This document shows positions 47,301 through 55,690 of a DNA stretch of 64,000 bases, piece after piece. The DNA lies in NCBI RefSeq assembly GCF_009601765.2, contig NZ_CP045699.1, positions 1,612,001 through 1,676,000 on the forward strand. Direction: 5' to 3'. Each line of letters opens with the position of its first letter. Positions within the stretch are counted from its first letter, which is position 1. Source of the DNA: Vibrio algicola (GTDB lineage: Bacteria > Pseudomonadota > Gammaproteobacteria > Enterobacterales > Vibrionaceae). The notes beneath the pieces were generated by a model. That model made no database searches, was not told the DNA's origin, and saw only the letters and a program-made list of their open reading frames with translations. Position numbers and translations under genes: made by a program.

Positions 47301-47866
47301 TCGCCCAATAAGAAAACCGCATATTGAGTACTCACCACCCAGTGTTGATGAATAAAAACAGCCGATTCTATTTGAACATCTTCCCCAATAGCTGCTTGCG
47401 TGATCTCAACCGTTGGAATAGAACGAACTTTTCCGGTGGTTAAATCATAACTATGAAAAAATTTTGCCGAAAATGCCCAGATCTTGCCACTAGAATAGCC
47501 GACCTTTATAAATGATTGCGCATTGACTAAATTTAACACCACATCACGCTGACCGTCAGACGATAAACGATAAAGCTTATTCGCCTCTGTGAACCAAAAA
47601 TCACCATCGGCATACACCATATTTTCGGTATTACCATCCAGACTTCGATTTTTATTGGTGAGTAGGTGCTGCCCATCATAGAAATGAATATGATTGCGAA
47701 TATCTTGAACCCAGATACCACCTTTAGGATTTGGAAACAATTTTTTGGCCGTCAGGAATTGCCCTTGCGTTTGGCTAGGTAACGGATAAAAAATTGAATT
47801 TGCATCTAGTGCATTAACTGAAAATGAAATCATCAGTAATGCGAATAAACGCCCAATACGCAGCAT
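44372..47866 (-). CDS. Membrane-bound propeller sensor with degenerate kinase module and AraC-type DNA-binding domain
   Basis: The 1164-residue protein has a signal peptide, about 650 residues of repeated seven-bladed-propeller motifs of the two-component-propeller type (DKYGRVWIGTDHGLYEY, DQKGGIWIATARGVSYY), a Y_Y_Y domain (about 680-745), a membrane helix (WFAILTIVLMLLLILAIFVW), a coiled linker, an HATPase-like region with DQGIGISESE, and a C-terminal AraC HTH pair (VAAKLLFVSERSLQRKFK; ADTAFESGFNDPSYFSQRF). This resembles hybrid two-component systems of Bacteroidetes, but no receiver domain is present, no HisKA phospho-acceptor histidine is seen, and the N-box asparagine appears to be replaced. 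It probably senses a periplasmic ligand and acts directly on DNA. The ATG at 47866 was chosen over an upstream TTG. Confidence 0.85.
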   Translation of the reverse strand: MLRIGRLFALLMISFSVNALDANSIFYPLPSQTQGQFLTAKKLFPNPKGGIWVQDIRNHIHFYDGQHLLTNKNRSLDGNTENMVYADGDFWFTEANKLYRLSSDGQRDVVLNLVNAQSFIKVGYSSGKIWAFSAKFFHSYDLTTGKVRSIPTVEITQAAIGEDVQIESAVFIHQHWVVSTQYAVFLLGDTGIKKLTGNEITGINKIYYDQQQDRILLATQTGVKWLNGTTGALQPQSIGSEDVTSIAISATDYWIGTQNGLLVYNIHQASTTIFQANYQDDYSLANNSIFDLALDQKGGIWIATARGVSYYSQSSAMFKRVRFGTQKNQIPFGRINNMLVNNDGDSWLATTTGLYRIHAAKNGDKAAKVERIMTGNIRSIVRVKSQYWLTRDNELWCFDPITYHNQKINVEEGRFNDTITHLSADSAQTLWFSTASGLYRYFPTNNSIKNFSLTWMQKGTINGDITDLYADKYGRVWIGTDHGLYEYHKGRILFDTFSAEFGGTDSISQVSDKTLWAVNNYGVISIDIAKSRVVPVPLQDSNSSALCVATAANGTWLATTKGISFYNPAGLLVKHFSSPFGMVSNEFLPDGCALSPDGNQLVLSSKLGLVQASTPQLLMAQLPENNVIVGEVLLDRSRVAISPNPDRELHLSYGKSVTFLFGVLPDLDVPHLQYRLVGSHKHDWVSLQGSQVTFNKLSPGSYAIEFKALSQFGSNKKNTQYRFIIDKPWYLTSWFAILTIVLMLLLILAIFVWRARAMMSKNIRLRRLINLKTNQLKHQSQLLISSNAELRRQAETRESLINEVSEEAAACIENIKINMDQYSKSTQLELLQQSLSYLEQISLLHLSSEKKVIPQGKMVSLVIKAITQGWQLDAENAGVKLVVYDETPNCMIRVRYANFDTVLNSLLASALIRAKKGQDVTLSTKLKDNQLQVIVQDQGIGISESEILAYEAQEFGLDITPITHKPLNTTLAVMAELVQQNGGTFSFTTNTITQVTQLIVTWPIDGYRINALAEGVISTKSSEILDTDALVDMEEIDSKHLQINGSEGDDKVLIDLKEQWLTKVYDLVEQNFSDPDFGTSVAAKLLFVSERSLQRKFKNLTERSFMDYLTQYRLEKACEMLMSGYKVADTAFESGFNDPSYFSQRFKTHFGLTPSKFIENTQQD

Positions 47867-48009
47867 CACGAGCAAGCCTTAACACAAAATAAATAGAACT
47901 CAGCGCGGGATGGTTTTTTTATTGATATTTCGCGCTAATAATTATGAATGTCTAATTTATCCTAGTTAGGAAATACAAGAAAGGAGAACGACTATTTTGG
48001 GGCTGTTTT

Positions 48010-49360
48010 TTAAAACGGATCACTTAATTGATGAATTAATACACGATTTTTTTGTTTAAATTGCGCGCTCTGCCGTTGAGTTAGCCCGCTTGCTTGCGGC
48101 AAAGGTGCAAGCATTGCATTCACCGGAACCCCCTCTTTCCTTAATTCATAATGCAAATGAGGCCCAGTAGAGCGACCAGTATTACCTGACAAAGCAATCA
48201 CTTCATTTTGGTGAACCTGTTGTCCTACCTTAACCAAAATTCGACTCAAATGTAAAAAGCGAGTGCTGTAAATTGGGCCATTTTTGATCACTACATATAA
48301 GCCAGCTAAGGGATGCTCCCCTACTCGTACAACCTGCCCTTCCCCTGTCGCCAATACTGGTGTGGCAACGGGTACCGCGAGATCGGTGCCATAATGCGGA
48401 GCAATTCGGTGTGTGACCGGATTTAAACGTTGTGGATTAAAAATCAGAACTGATCCTATAAGGCTGTGACAGCGGCCAACGACGTAAGGTTTTCTGATTA
48501 CTGCTACCATCGGGAGCATAGAATTGCCCATTATCAGCCCGTAGTAATAACCAGTGTTGATGCTGGGTGCGATAACTGACTCCGATCACTTTTCCTTGAC
48601 CGACAATTTGATTTCCAATGACATTCTGCGCAATAGCAACCTTTAACTGGTCCCCTAATTTGGCTTGACGAGTAACATCAATATCCCAATACAACGCTTG
48701 ATAAATACTGCGTATTTGTGGTGGGGTTAACCCTATATCCGAAGCTGTGTGGAAAAAATTGCCTTCCATACTGGCTCGGTAAATTCGAGTTTTATGAATG
48801 CCTTTTTTACGCAATGGACGATACTGATATTGGCCATTTTCCCAACGAAATTGACTGACTAATTTAGGGGTGCGGAAAATGGATAATGATGCGATTTTGC
48901 CTGTCGAGGTTAATTGCCACTCGATCACTTGATTGTCTTTTATTTGCAGCGCGGTGTGGAGTTGGCTTTGATTAAGGCCAATAAATCCGCTGACTTTAAA
49001 CCATATAAATCAAAAATAGTTTTGAGGCTTTGACCATCTGTTACGGTATGGCTATGGATAAGATCGGGTGTACTTGTGGTATGGACAAGTTCGGGTAGGT
49101 TTGATTGCGCGTGTTGCTGCCCAGTGAACTGTTTTTCTTGCTCTAAAAATGCAGGGTCATCGCGCTCGATCACTGCATCATAAGGCTCACTTTGCTGTTG
49201 ACTGTTATTGAAATGTGGCTTGCTGTCAAGATCAGGAGTTCTAAGCTTGATAACCAAAGTAATAATGACCGCGATTAAACTCAGTCCGAGTAATAATAAA
49301 CCACCCCCACCGGATAAGGTGGCGTGGTTTATATTGATGAAATAAGTTCAATTTGAACAA
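48010..49360 (-). pseudogene. mepM: MepM-like LysM/M23 murein endopeptidase, broken by three frameshifts
   Basis: Three reading frames together give an OapA/LysM plus M23 peptidase of about 445 residues. A TTG start at 49360 (AGGAA upstream) gives FKLNLFHQYKPRHLIRW; an apparent extra G in the G5 run near 49305 shifts into GLLLLGLSLIAVIITLVIKL and the LysM region (HTVTDGQSLKTIFDLYGLKS). A second shift near 48960 leads to QIKDNQVIEWQLTSTGKIAS. An extra T in a T5 run at about 48440 then separates YRISSDF from NPQRLNPVTHRIAPHYGTDL. The zinc ligands (HYGTD, GPHLHYE) are intact. MepM cleaves D-Ala-mDAP cross-links. The znuA-mepM pairing is as in E. coli. Confidence 0.82.
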
Positions 49361-49369
49361 GCAGATTTC

Positions 49370-50333
49370 CTAGCGAGTAAGACAAGTAGAGAAACTATGC
49401 CCTAAATCTTGTAGGAAGGTAAAATAGGATCCTGGTTTAACCGGATAATCGGTGGCTAAAGGATCCAAAGAGCCGTGCTTTACATTCGTGCCTCTGGTAA
49501 CAGAATCGATCACGGCTGGAGTAAATTTGCGGTTCAGAAAACACACAATAGGCTTTATCTGATTGCAACGCAGTTCTAATCGTAATAAGTGTTTTAGCGC
49601 CAGGTCGGCGATCGGGAGAAACTGTAAAATGCCCGAGGTTATTTAGCCCAAAGTAATTTTCATAATAACTGTAGGCATCATGAAACACATAATAGCCGTG
49701 AGATTTCACGGGGGCTAATTGTTGTTTAATTCCAGAAATTGTGGCTGAAAGATGAGTAACAAACGCTTGATAATTTTTTTGATACGTCGCTTTATGTTCA
49801 GGATCCAGTGCCATTAATTTATCACTGATCACTTTCGCCATTTGTTGTGCTTGTTGTGGACCAAGCCATAAATGCGGATTATAGCCACCGTGATGGTGAT
49901 GGCCATCATCGTGATCTTCATGTGCGGCATGGTCGTGGCTGTCATGGTCGGCATGGTCATGATCGCCTTCTTCACCATACTTCAACTTAGTAATTTGATC
50001 CGATTGATCAAGTTGTAAGGTATTAGTATTCCCTTCCAGTGCGCTCTCTAAAAAGGATTCTAAACCAGGTCCAACCCAAATAAATAGATCGGCACCTTTA
50101 ATTTTTCTCATATCAGATGGTCGTAATGCATAATCGTGAGGAGACGCAGTCGCATTGAGCAGTACTTGTGTATCGGTCACACCTAATGTCAATTCTTGAG
50201 TAATAAGCTGCAAAGGTTTAATTGATGTCATCACAGTTAGCTTTGTCTCTTGGCTCATCGCTTGAGCCGAAGTGAACAATATTGCCACCGCCAATGTGAA
50301 TTTTGTCCATTTACTTCCGATACTTTGGTGCAT
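49370..50333 (-). pseudogene. znuA: ZnuA, zinc-binding protein, frameshifted near the C-terminus
   Basis: The gene starts at ATG 50333 (AAGGGAG upstream) with a signal peptide and the ZnuA core: TSIKPLQLITQELTLGV, first zinc histidine in ASPHDYALRPSD, a His/Asp-rich loop (HDHADHDSHDHAAHEDHD), NPHLWLGPQQA, and FHDAYSYYENYFGL. After CVFSEPQ one extra A in CAAATTTAC shifts the frame, giving a 32-residue unrelated tail that stops at 49437. The other frame continues FTPAVIDSVTRGTNVKHGSL and LDPLATDYPVKPGSYFTFLQ to a stop at 49370, a normal ZnuA end. The truncated form would lack the last zinc-site aspartate region. Could be decay or a one-base assembly error. Confidence 0.85.
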
Positions 50334-50380
50334 TTTCATCTCCCTTATATAAAATACAGCGTATTGGTAAACTGCGACCG

Positions 50381-50403
50381 CAATGTTACTATATAACATA
50401 ACA
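50381..50403. promoter_or_regulatory. Zur-like operator between znuA and znuC
   Basis: AATGTTACTATATAACATAA is a near-palindrome close to the known gammaproteobacterial Zur consensus (GAAATGTTATANTATAACATTTC type). It lies about 50 bp from the znuA start and about 20 bp from the znuC start, where it could repress both divergent units when zinc is ample. Confidence 0.75.
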
Positions 50404-50424
50404 ATTACTCAAGTTGGTTTAAAC

Positions 50425-51228
50425 ATGTCTGATCTCATTCAATTACAAGACGTCACGGTTAAGTTTCATGATAAAGCGGTGTTAAGTAATATTAGTTTAA
50501 CCGTCCAAAAAGGGCAGATCACCACAGTGATCGGTCCCAATGGTGCCGGCAAATCAACGTTAGTCAAAGTGATGCTAGGTCTACATAAAACCTATAGCGG
50601 CAGCATAACGCGGATTAAAAAACTTCGGATTGGTTATGTACCGCAAAAACTCAGACTTAACGACAGCTTACCGTTAACGGTCGATCGATTTCTGAGCTTA
50701 GCAGGACGTTATAGTACTCAAGAGAGGATGGAATCGTTGCGTTTGGTGGGGGCGGAAAACTTAGCCACGAATGATATGCATAAACTGTCTGGTGGTGAAA
50801 ACCAACGAGTATTATTAGCCCGAGCATTATTGCAACGACCCGATTTATTAGTATTAGATGAACCTGCGCAAGGGGTTGATGTACAAGGCCAAATAGAACT
50901 GTACGCCTTAATTAACACCATTCGCCAGCGATTTGGTTGCGCAGTATTTATGATCTCTCACGATCTTCATTTAGTGATGGCGCAAACCGATGAAGTTATT
51001 TGTCTGCAACATCATATTTGTTGCTCTGGCGCACCAGAAGCCATTACTCAGCACCCTTCTTACCTTGCCATGTTTGGTCAAACCGCCAAAGATACTTTAG
51101 CGGTTTACCACCACCAGCATCATCATCACCATGATTTATCTGGCGAGGCAATCGAAGATGAAGCTACTGATTGTGAGCACCAACATTGCTCACATTCTTC
51201 ATCACACACACCCAAAAGCGGTCAATAA
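50425..51228 (+). CDS. znuC: ZnuC, zinc ABC-transporter ATPase with His-rich tail
   Basis: The 267-residue ABC ATPase has Walker A GPNGAGKSTLVKVMLG, signature LSGGENQRVLLARALL, Walker B LLVLDEPAQGVD and the H-loop MISHDLHLVM. It powers the ZnuB permease. The C-terminus carries an unusual tail with YHHQHHHHHDLSGEAIEDEA and CEHQHCSHSSSH, many His and two Cys, suited to binding zinc in the cytoplasm. The ATG at 50425 gives MSDLIQLQDV; the upstream in-frame start at 50383 lies in the operator. znuB follows 3 bp downstream. Confidence 0.94.
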   Translation: MSDLIQLQDVTVKFHDKAVLSNISLTVQKGQITTVIGPNGAGKSTLVKVMLGLHKTYSGSITRIKKLRIGYVPQKLRLNDSLPLTVDRFLSLAGRYSTQERMESLRLVGAENLATNDMHKLSGGENQRVLLARALLQRPDLLVLDEPAQGVDVQGQIELYALINTIRQRFGCAVFMISHDLHLVMAQTDEVICLQHHICCSGAPEAITQHPSYLAMFGQTAKDTLAVYHHQHHHHHDLSGEAIEDEATDCEHQHCSHSSSHTPKSGQ

Positions 51229-51231
51229 TCT

Positions 51232-52017
51232 ATGTTTGATATACTTTTCCCTTCCGTTCTTGCCGGCTTAGGTATCGCCATTATTGCGGGGCCACTTGGG
51301 TCTTTAGTGGTATGGCGTAAGATGGCGTATTTTGGCGATACATTAGCGCACGCCTCATTGCTTGGTTTGGCACTGGGTTTCTTGTTAGATGTGAATTTAT
51401 ACCTTTCTCTGGTGGTTTGCTGTCTTGCCATTGCCTTGATCCTGGCTACTCTGCAAGAACAAAAAGTAGTCGCTACTGATACTTTATTGGGGATTTTAGC
51501 CCACAGTGCGCTGTCTCTTGGTTTGGTGGCGGTGAGCTTTTTAGATAATGTTCGTGTCGATTTAATGAGTTATTTGTTTGGGGATTTACTGGCCGTTAGC
51601 CCATCTGATCTGATCTTTATTTACATCGGCGGTATTGTGACCCTATCGCTACTGGTGTATTTTTGGCGGCCTTTATTATCCTCATCCATTAGTGAAGAAT
51701 TAGCCGGAGTTGAAGGGGTAAATGTCCCTTTAATGCGAGTGGTATTAATGCTGTTGGTTGGACTAGTGATTGCAGTTGGCATGAAGTTTGTTGGGGCTTT
51801 AATTATTACCTCGCTCTTGATCATCCCCGCTGCCACCGCAAGACGATTTGCACGAACACCCGAGCAAATGGCAATCGGTGCCTCATGCATTGGTGTGGTA
51901 TCGGTTTTTGCAGGCTTAAATTTATCTTGGTTTTATGACACCCCCGCCGGCCCTTCGGTGGTGATTTCAGCTACAGCGCTGTTTATGCTTAGCCAATTTA
52001 AGAAAACCAATGCTTAG
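51232..52017 (+). CDS. znuB: ZnuB, zinc ABC-transporter permease
   Basis: The 261-residue integral membrane protein has the ABC-3 permease layout of about eight helices: [59 protein letters not shown] and [20 protein letters not shown]. It forms the inner-membrane channel of ZnuABC. Intact, unlike its partner znuA across the operator. Confidence 0.94.
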   Translation: MFDILFPSVLAGLGIAIIAGPLGSLVVWRKMAYFGDTLAHASLLGLALGFLLDVNLYLSLVVCCLAIALILATLQEQKVVATDTLLGILAHSALSLGLVAVSFLDNVRVDLMSYLFGDLLAVSPSDLIFIYIGGIVTLSLLVYFWRPLLSSSISEELAGVEGVNVPLMRVVLMLLVGLVIAVGMKFVGALIITSLLIIPAATARRFARTPEQMAIGASCIGVVSVFAGLNLSWFYDTPAGPSVVISATALFMLSQFKKTNA

Positions 52018-52046
52018 GTGATCTGTTTTTAAAACTTTAAACCAAC

Positions 52047-52074
52047 AAAAAGGCCACTTTTCAGTGGCCTTTTT
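52047..52074. terminator. Bidirectional terminator between znuB and sucD
   Basis: AAAAAGGCCACT and AGTGGCCTTTTT form a perfect stem around TTTC, with T-runs on both strands. Confidence 0.92.
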
Positions 52075-52128
52075 CTATTACTCATTACCTACAATACTTG
52101 AAGCGACCGCTTGAAGTATGAAGGTTGA

Positions 52129-53001
52129 TTACCAACCAGTAATTTCGCGCAGTGCTTTACCAATATCGGCTAGGCTCTTCACGGTTTTAACCCCAGCCGC
52201 TTCTAGTGCTTGGAATTTATCTTCCGCCGTGCCTTTACCACCAGAGATGATAGCGCCAGCATGGCCCATACGCTTACCAGCAGGAGCGGTCACCCCTGCA
52301 ATGTAAGACACTACAGGTTTGGTGACGTGATCTTTGATATAAGCCGCCGCTTCTTCTTCAGCAGTGCCGCCGATTTCGCCAATCATCACAATCGCTTCAG
52401 TTTCTGGATCTTCTTGGAACAACTTCAAGATATCAATAAAGTTAGAGCCAGGGATCGGATCGCCACCAATACCAACACAAGTCGATTGACCAAAGCCTTC
52501 GTCTGTGGTTTGTTTTACCGCTTCATACGTTAATGTTCCTGAGCGTGACACAATGCCGACGCGACCTTTCTTATGAATGTGTCCTGGCATGATACCAATC
52601 TTACATTCATCGGGAGTGATCACCCCTGGGCAGTTAGGACCAATCATCACCACACCCGCTTCATCTAGGCAGACCTTAACATCGACAAGATCAAGCGTTG
52701 GAATACCTTCGGTGATAGTAACGATAAGCTTAATGCCCGCGTCAATAGCTTCTAGAATCGCATCTTTACAAAATGGCGCGGGTACATAGATAACCGATGC
52801 GGTTGCACCTGTGGTTTCGACAGCTTCACGCACGGTATTAAAGACCGGCAAACCTAAGTGAACCGTGCCGCCTTTACCAGGAGAAACACCACCCACCATT
52901 TGAGTGCCGTAGTCCAATGCTTGCTCTGAGTGGAATGTACCTTGACCACCAGTAAAACCTTGGCAGATAACTTTTGTATCTTTATTAATTAATACTGACA
53001 T
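52129..53001 (-). CDS. sucD: Succinyl-CoA synthetase alpha subunit
   Basis: The 290-residue subunit has the CoA-binding [19 protein letters not shown], the [15 protein letters not shown] segment, the [10 protein letters not shown] motif and the active-site histidine in [12 protein letters not shown], which is phosphorylated during catalysis. With SucC it makes succinate and ATP/GTP from succinyl-CoA. Its ATG shares one base with the sucC stop (TAATG), so translation is coupled. Last gene of the sdh-suc operon. Confidence 0.97.
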   Translation of the reverse strand: MSVLINKDTKVICQGFTGGQGTFHSEQALDYGTQMVGGVSPGKGGTVHLGLPVFNTVREAVETTGATASVIYVPAPFCKDAILEAIDAGIKLIVTITEGIPTLDLVDVKVCLDEAGVVMIGPNCPGVITPDECKIGIMPGHIHKKGRVGIVSRSGTLTYEAVKQTTDEGFGQSTCVGIGGDPIPGSNFIDILKLFQEDPETEAIVMIGEIGGTAEEEAAAYIKDHVTKPVVSYIAGVTAPAGKRMGHAGAIISGGKGTAEDKFQALEAAGVKTVKSLADIGKALREITGW

Positions 53002-54167
53002 TATTTACCCTCCGCAGCAGCTACAACTTTCTCTGCAGCTTCCGTTAATGACGTTGCTGCAATAATATTTAATCCACTTTCAGCTAATTTCTTCGAACCT
53101 AGTTCAGCATTGTTGCCTTCTAAGCGCACCACAACCGGTACTTTTACGCCAACTTCTTCCACCGCGCCGATAATGCCTTCTGCAATCAAATCACAACGAA
53201 CAATGCCGCCGAAGATATTCACCAATACCGCTTGAACGTTATCGTCTGACAAGATGATCTTAAAGGCTTCGGTTACGCGCTCTTTGGTTGCGCCGCCGCC
53301 GACATCAAGGAAGTTCGCCGGTTGACCGCCATGCAAGTTAACGATATCCATGGTGCCCATTGCCAAACCTGCGCCATTGACCATACAACCAATATTGCCA
53401 TCCAGCGCAACATAGTTTAATTCCCACTTAGCGGCATGCGCTTCGCGCTCATCTTCTTGTGTAGGATCATGCATTTCGCGCAATTTAGGATGACGATACA
53501 TGGCATTTGAATCGATGGTGATTTTGCCATCAAGACACACTAAAGAACCATTGCCCGTCACCACTAGAGGGTTAATTTCTAATAAGGCCAAATCACATTT
53601 ATCAAACATCGCACCTAGACCCATAAAGATCTTAGTGAATTGTTTAATTTGGTCGCCTTTTAAGCCTAATTTAAACGCCAATTCACGGCCTTGGTAGGGT
53701 TGAGGACCGACCAATGGATTGATTGTCGCTTTGTGAATAAGGTGAGGCGTTTCTTCTGCTACTTTCTCAATTTCCACGCCACCTTCTGTCGAGGCCATGA
53801 AAACCACTTTACGAGAACCGCGATCCACCACCGCGCCAAGGTATAATTCGTTAGCAATATCAGACGCCGCTTCAACCAAAATTTTACGTACTGGCTGACC
53901 TTTAGCATCAGTTTGATAAGTGACTAGGTTGCGGCCTAGCCATTTGGTGGCAAATGCTTTAATGCCATCTTTAGTATCATGCAGCTCAACTCCGCCCGCT
54001 TTACCGCGACCGCCAGCGTGAACTTGGCATTTTACTACCCATTTATCACCCGAAATTTTACCTGCGGCATCAGCGGCTTGTTGTGGAGTATCGCAAGCGT
54101 AACCTTCAGGTACAGGCAATCCAAATTCAGCAAACAATTGTTTCGCTTGATATTCATGCAAATTCAT
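53001..54167 (-). CDS. sucC: Succinyl-CoA synthetase beta subunit
   Basis: The 388-residue subunit has an ATP-grasp domain ([37 protein letters not shown]) and the C-terminal ligase domain ([33 protein letters not shown]). It binds the nucleotide and succinate. A 174-bp gap with a long hairpin separates it from sucB. Confidence 0.97.
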   Translation of the reverse strand: MNLHEYQAKQLFAEFGLPVPEGYACDTPQQAADAAGKISGDKWVVKCQVHAGGRGKAGGVELHDTKDGIKAFATKWLGRNLVTYQTDAKGQPVRKILVEAASDIANELYLGAVVDRGSRKVVFMASTEGGVEIEKVAEETPHLIHKATINPLVGPQPYQGRELAFKLGLKGDQIKQFTKIFMGLGAMFDKCDLALLEINPLVVTGNGSLVCLDGKITIDSNAMYRHPKLREMHDPTQEDEREAHAAKWELNYVALDGNIGCMVNGAGLAMGTMDIVNLHGGQPANFLDVGGGATKERVTEAFKIILSDDNVQAVLVNIFGGIVRCDLIAEGIIGAVEEVGVKVPVVVRLEGNNAELGSKKLAESGLNIIAATSLTEAAEKVVAAAEGK

Positions 54168-54275
54168 AGTGTTACTTCCGTTTTTTTTATCCGTAAGGAA
54201 TTATTATTTCCATTAGCATTTACACTAAAATGCTATTTCGTAAATGCTATCTCGTAGGGTCTTTCGGTGTTGCTC

Positions 54276-54337
54276 ATCTGATATGGGAGCCGACTAAGCG
54301 TTAGTTTAGATAAACGCTCACTTAGTCGGGATCAGAT
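54276..54337 (-). other. Long hairpin in the sucB-sucC gap
   Basis: ATCTGAT...ATCAGAT (7 bp) encloses CCGACTAAG/CTTAGTCGG (9 bp), with GTTTA/TAAAC inside. On the minus strand no T-run follows, so it is more likely an RNA processing, stability or attenuation element of the suc mRNA than a full terminator. Confidence 0.6.
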
Positions 54338-54341
54338 CCGC

Positions 54342-55562
54342 TTATACGTCAAGTAATAAGCGAGCTGGATCTTCCAGCAATTCTTTAATTGTGACTAAGA
54401 AGCCCACTGATTCACGACCATCAATTAAACGGTGATCATAAGACAATGCAAGGTACATCATTGGCAGGATTTCTACTTTGCCATTGACGGCCATTGGGCG
54501 ATCTTGAATTTTGTGCATACCTAAAATAGCTGCTTGTGGCGGGTTAATAATCGGGGTAGACATTAATGAACCAAACACACCACCGTTCGTGATAGTAAAG
54601 TTACCGCCCATTAAATCTTCCACTTGCAGCTTGCCGTCACGACCTTTGATGGCGAGCTCTTTAATGCCTTTTTCAATATCAGCAAAGCCGAGTAAGTCAC
54701 AGTTTTTCAGTACTGGAGTCACTAAACCGCGCGGGGTTGAAACCGCCATGCTGATATCAAAATAGTTATGATAAACAATATCATCACCATCAATCGAAGC
54801 ATTTACTTCAGGGTAACGCTTAAGTGCTTCTGTCACGGCTTTCACGTAGAAAGACATAAAGCCTAAACGAGTGTCGTGACGTTTTTCAAACTGATCTTTA
54901 TATTGCGCGCGAAGATCCATGATAGGTTTCATGTTCACTTCGTTAAATGTGGTTAGCATCGCGGTACTATTTTTCGCTTCCAGTAGGCGTTTTGCTACTG
55001 TTTTGCGTAAGCGAGTCATTGGTACGCGTTTTTGAGTGCGCGCCGCCGCTGGTGCTTCTAGTTCTGCGCTGCCTTTCGTTTCGGTCGTTGCTGCACTGGT
55101 TTTAGCCGCGTTAGCAAGGTGAGCATCCACATCTTCACGCGTAATGCGACCACCGACACCGGTGCCTTTTACTTGTGAGACTTCAAGACTGTGCTCAGCC
55201 ATTAAGCGACGAACCGCTGGGCTTAGCGCATCGTTAGTTTCTTCTGATAACGCAGCCGTATGGCGTTTATCTGGAGAGGCTTCGGTTGACTCAGTCGTGT
55301 CTTTGGTCGGTTCGCCCGCCACTGCGCCAGGTTTTAACTTAGCAATCACTTGCTTCGATAATACCGTGGCACCTTCTTGTTCAATGATCGCTTCTAATAC
55401 GCCATCTTCAGGTGCAGGAACTTCTAAAATGACTTTATCGGTTTCGATTTCCACTAAGATATCGTCACGCGAAACGGCATCACCGGGTTGTTTGTGCCAT
55501 GTTGCTACCGTTGCATCGGCAACAGATTCTGGTAGGTCTGGAACAAGAATTTCAATGGTCAT
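54342..55562 (-). CDS. sucB: Dihydrolipoyllysine succinyltransferase, E2 of 2-oxoglutarate dehydrogenase
   Basis: The 406-residue E2 has one lipoyl domain (lipoylated lysine in [17 protein letters not shown], about residue 43), a peripheral subunit-binding domain ([20 protein letters not shown]) and a catalytic domain ending with [17 protein letters not shown], which contains the active-site His and Asp. It transfers the succinyl group to CoA. The ATG at 55562 gives [20 protein letters not shown]; an earlier in-frame start at 55622 lies in the gap. Confidence 0.97.
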   Translation of the reverse strand: MTIEILVPDLPESVADATVATWHKQPGDAVSRDDILVEIETDKVILEVPAPEDGVLEAIIEQEGATVLSKQVIAKLKPGAVAGEPTKDTTESTEASPDKRHTAALSEETNDALSPAVRRLMAEHSLEVSQVKGTGVGGRITREDVDAHLANAAKTSAATTETKGSAELEAPAAARTQKRVPMTRLRKTVAKRLLEAKNSTAMLTTFNEVNMKPIMDLRAQYKDQFEKRHDTRLGFMSFYVKAVTEALKRYPEVNASIDGDDIVYHNYFDISMAVSTPRGLVTPVLKNCDLLGFADIEKGIKELAIKGRDGKLQVEDLMGGNFTITNGGVFGSLMSTPIINPPQAAILGMHKIQDRPMAVNGKVEILPMMYLALSYDHRLIDGRESVGFLVTIKELLEDPARLLLDV

Positions 55563-55690
55563 AATCTGTCTTATCCTTTTGAGCTGATTAATGCTAGCCC
55601 GCCCTTTGGCAACCGCTAACACTCAATTATTTTTTGAGTCAGTGGTAAATCAATACCACTGACGAGCATCGCTAAAAAAATGTAATCGCG

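Noticed and set aside
55144..55587. 147-codon plus-strand frame inside sucB
   Set aside because: Antisense to the conserved lipoyl and linker region of SucB; no site or motif.
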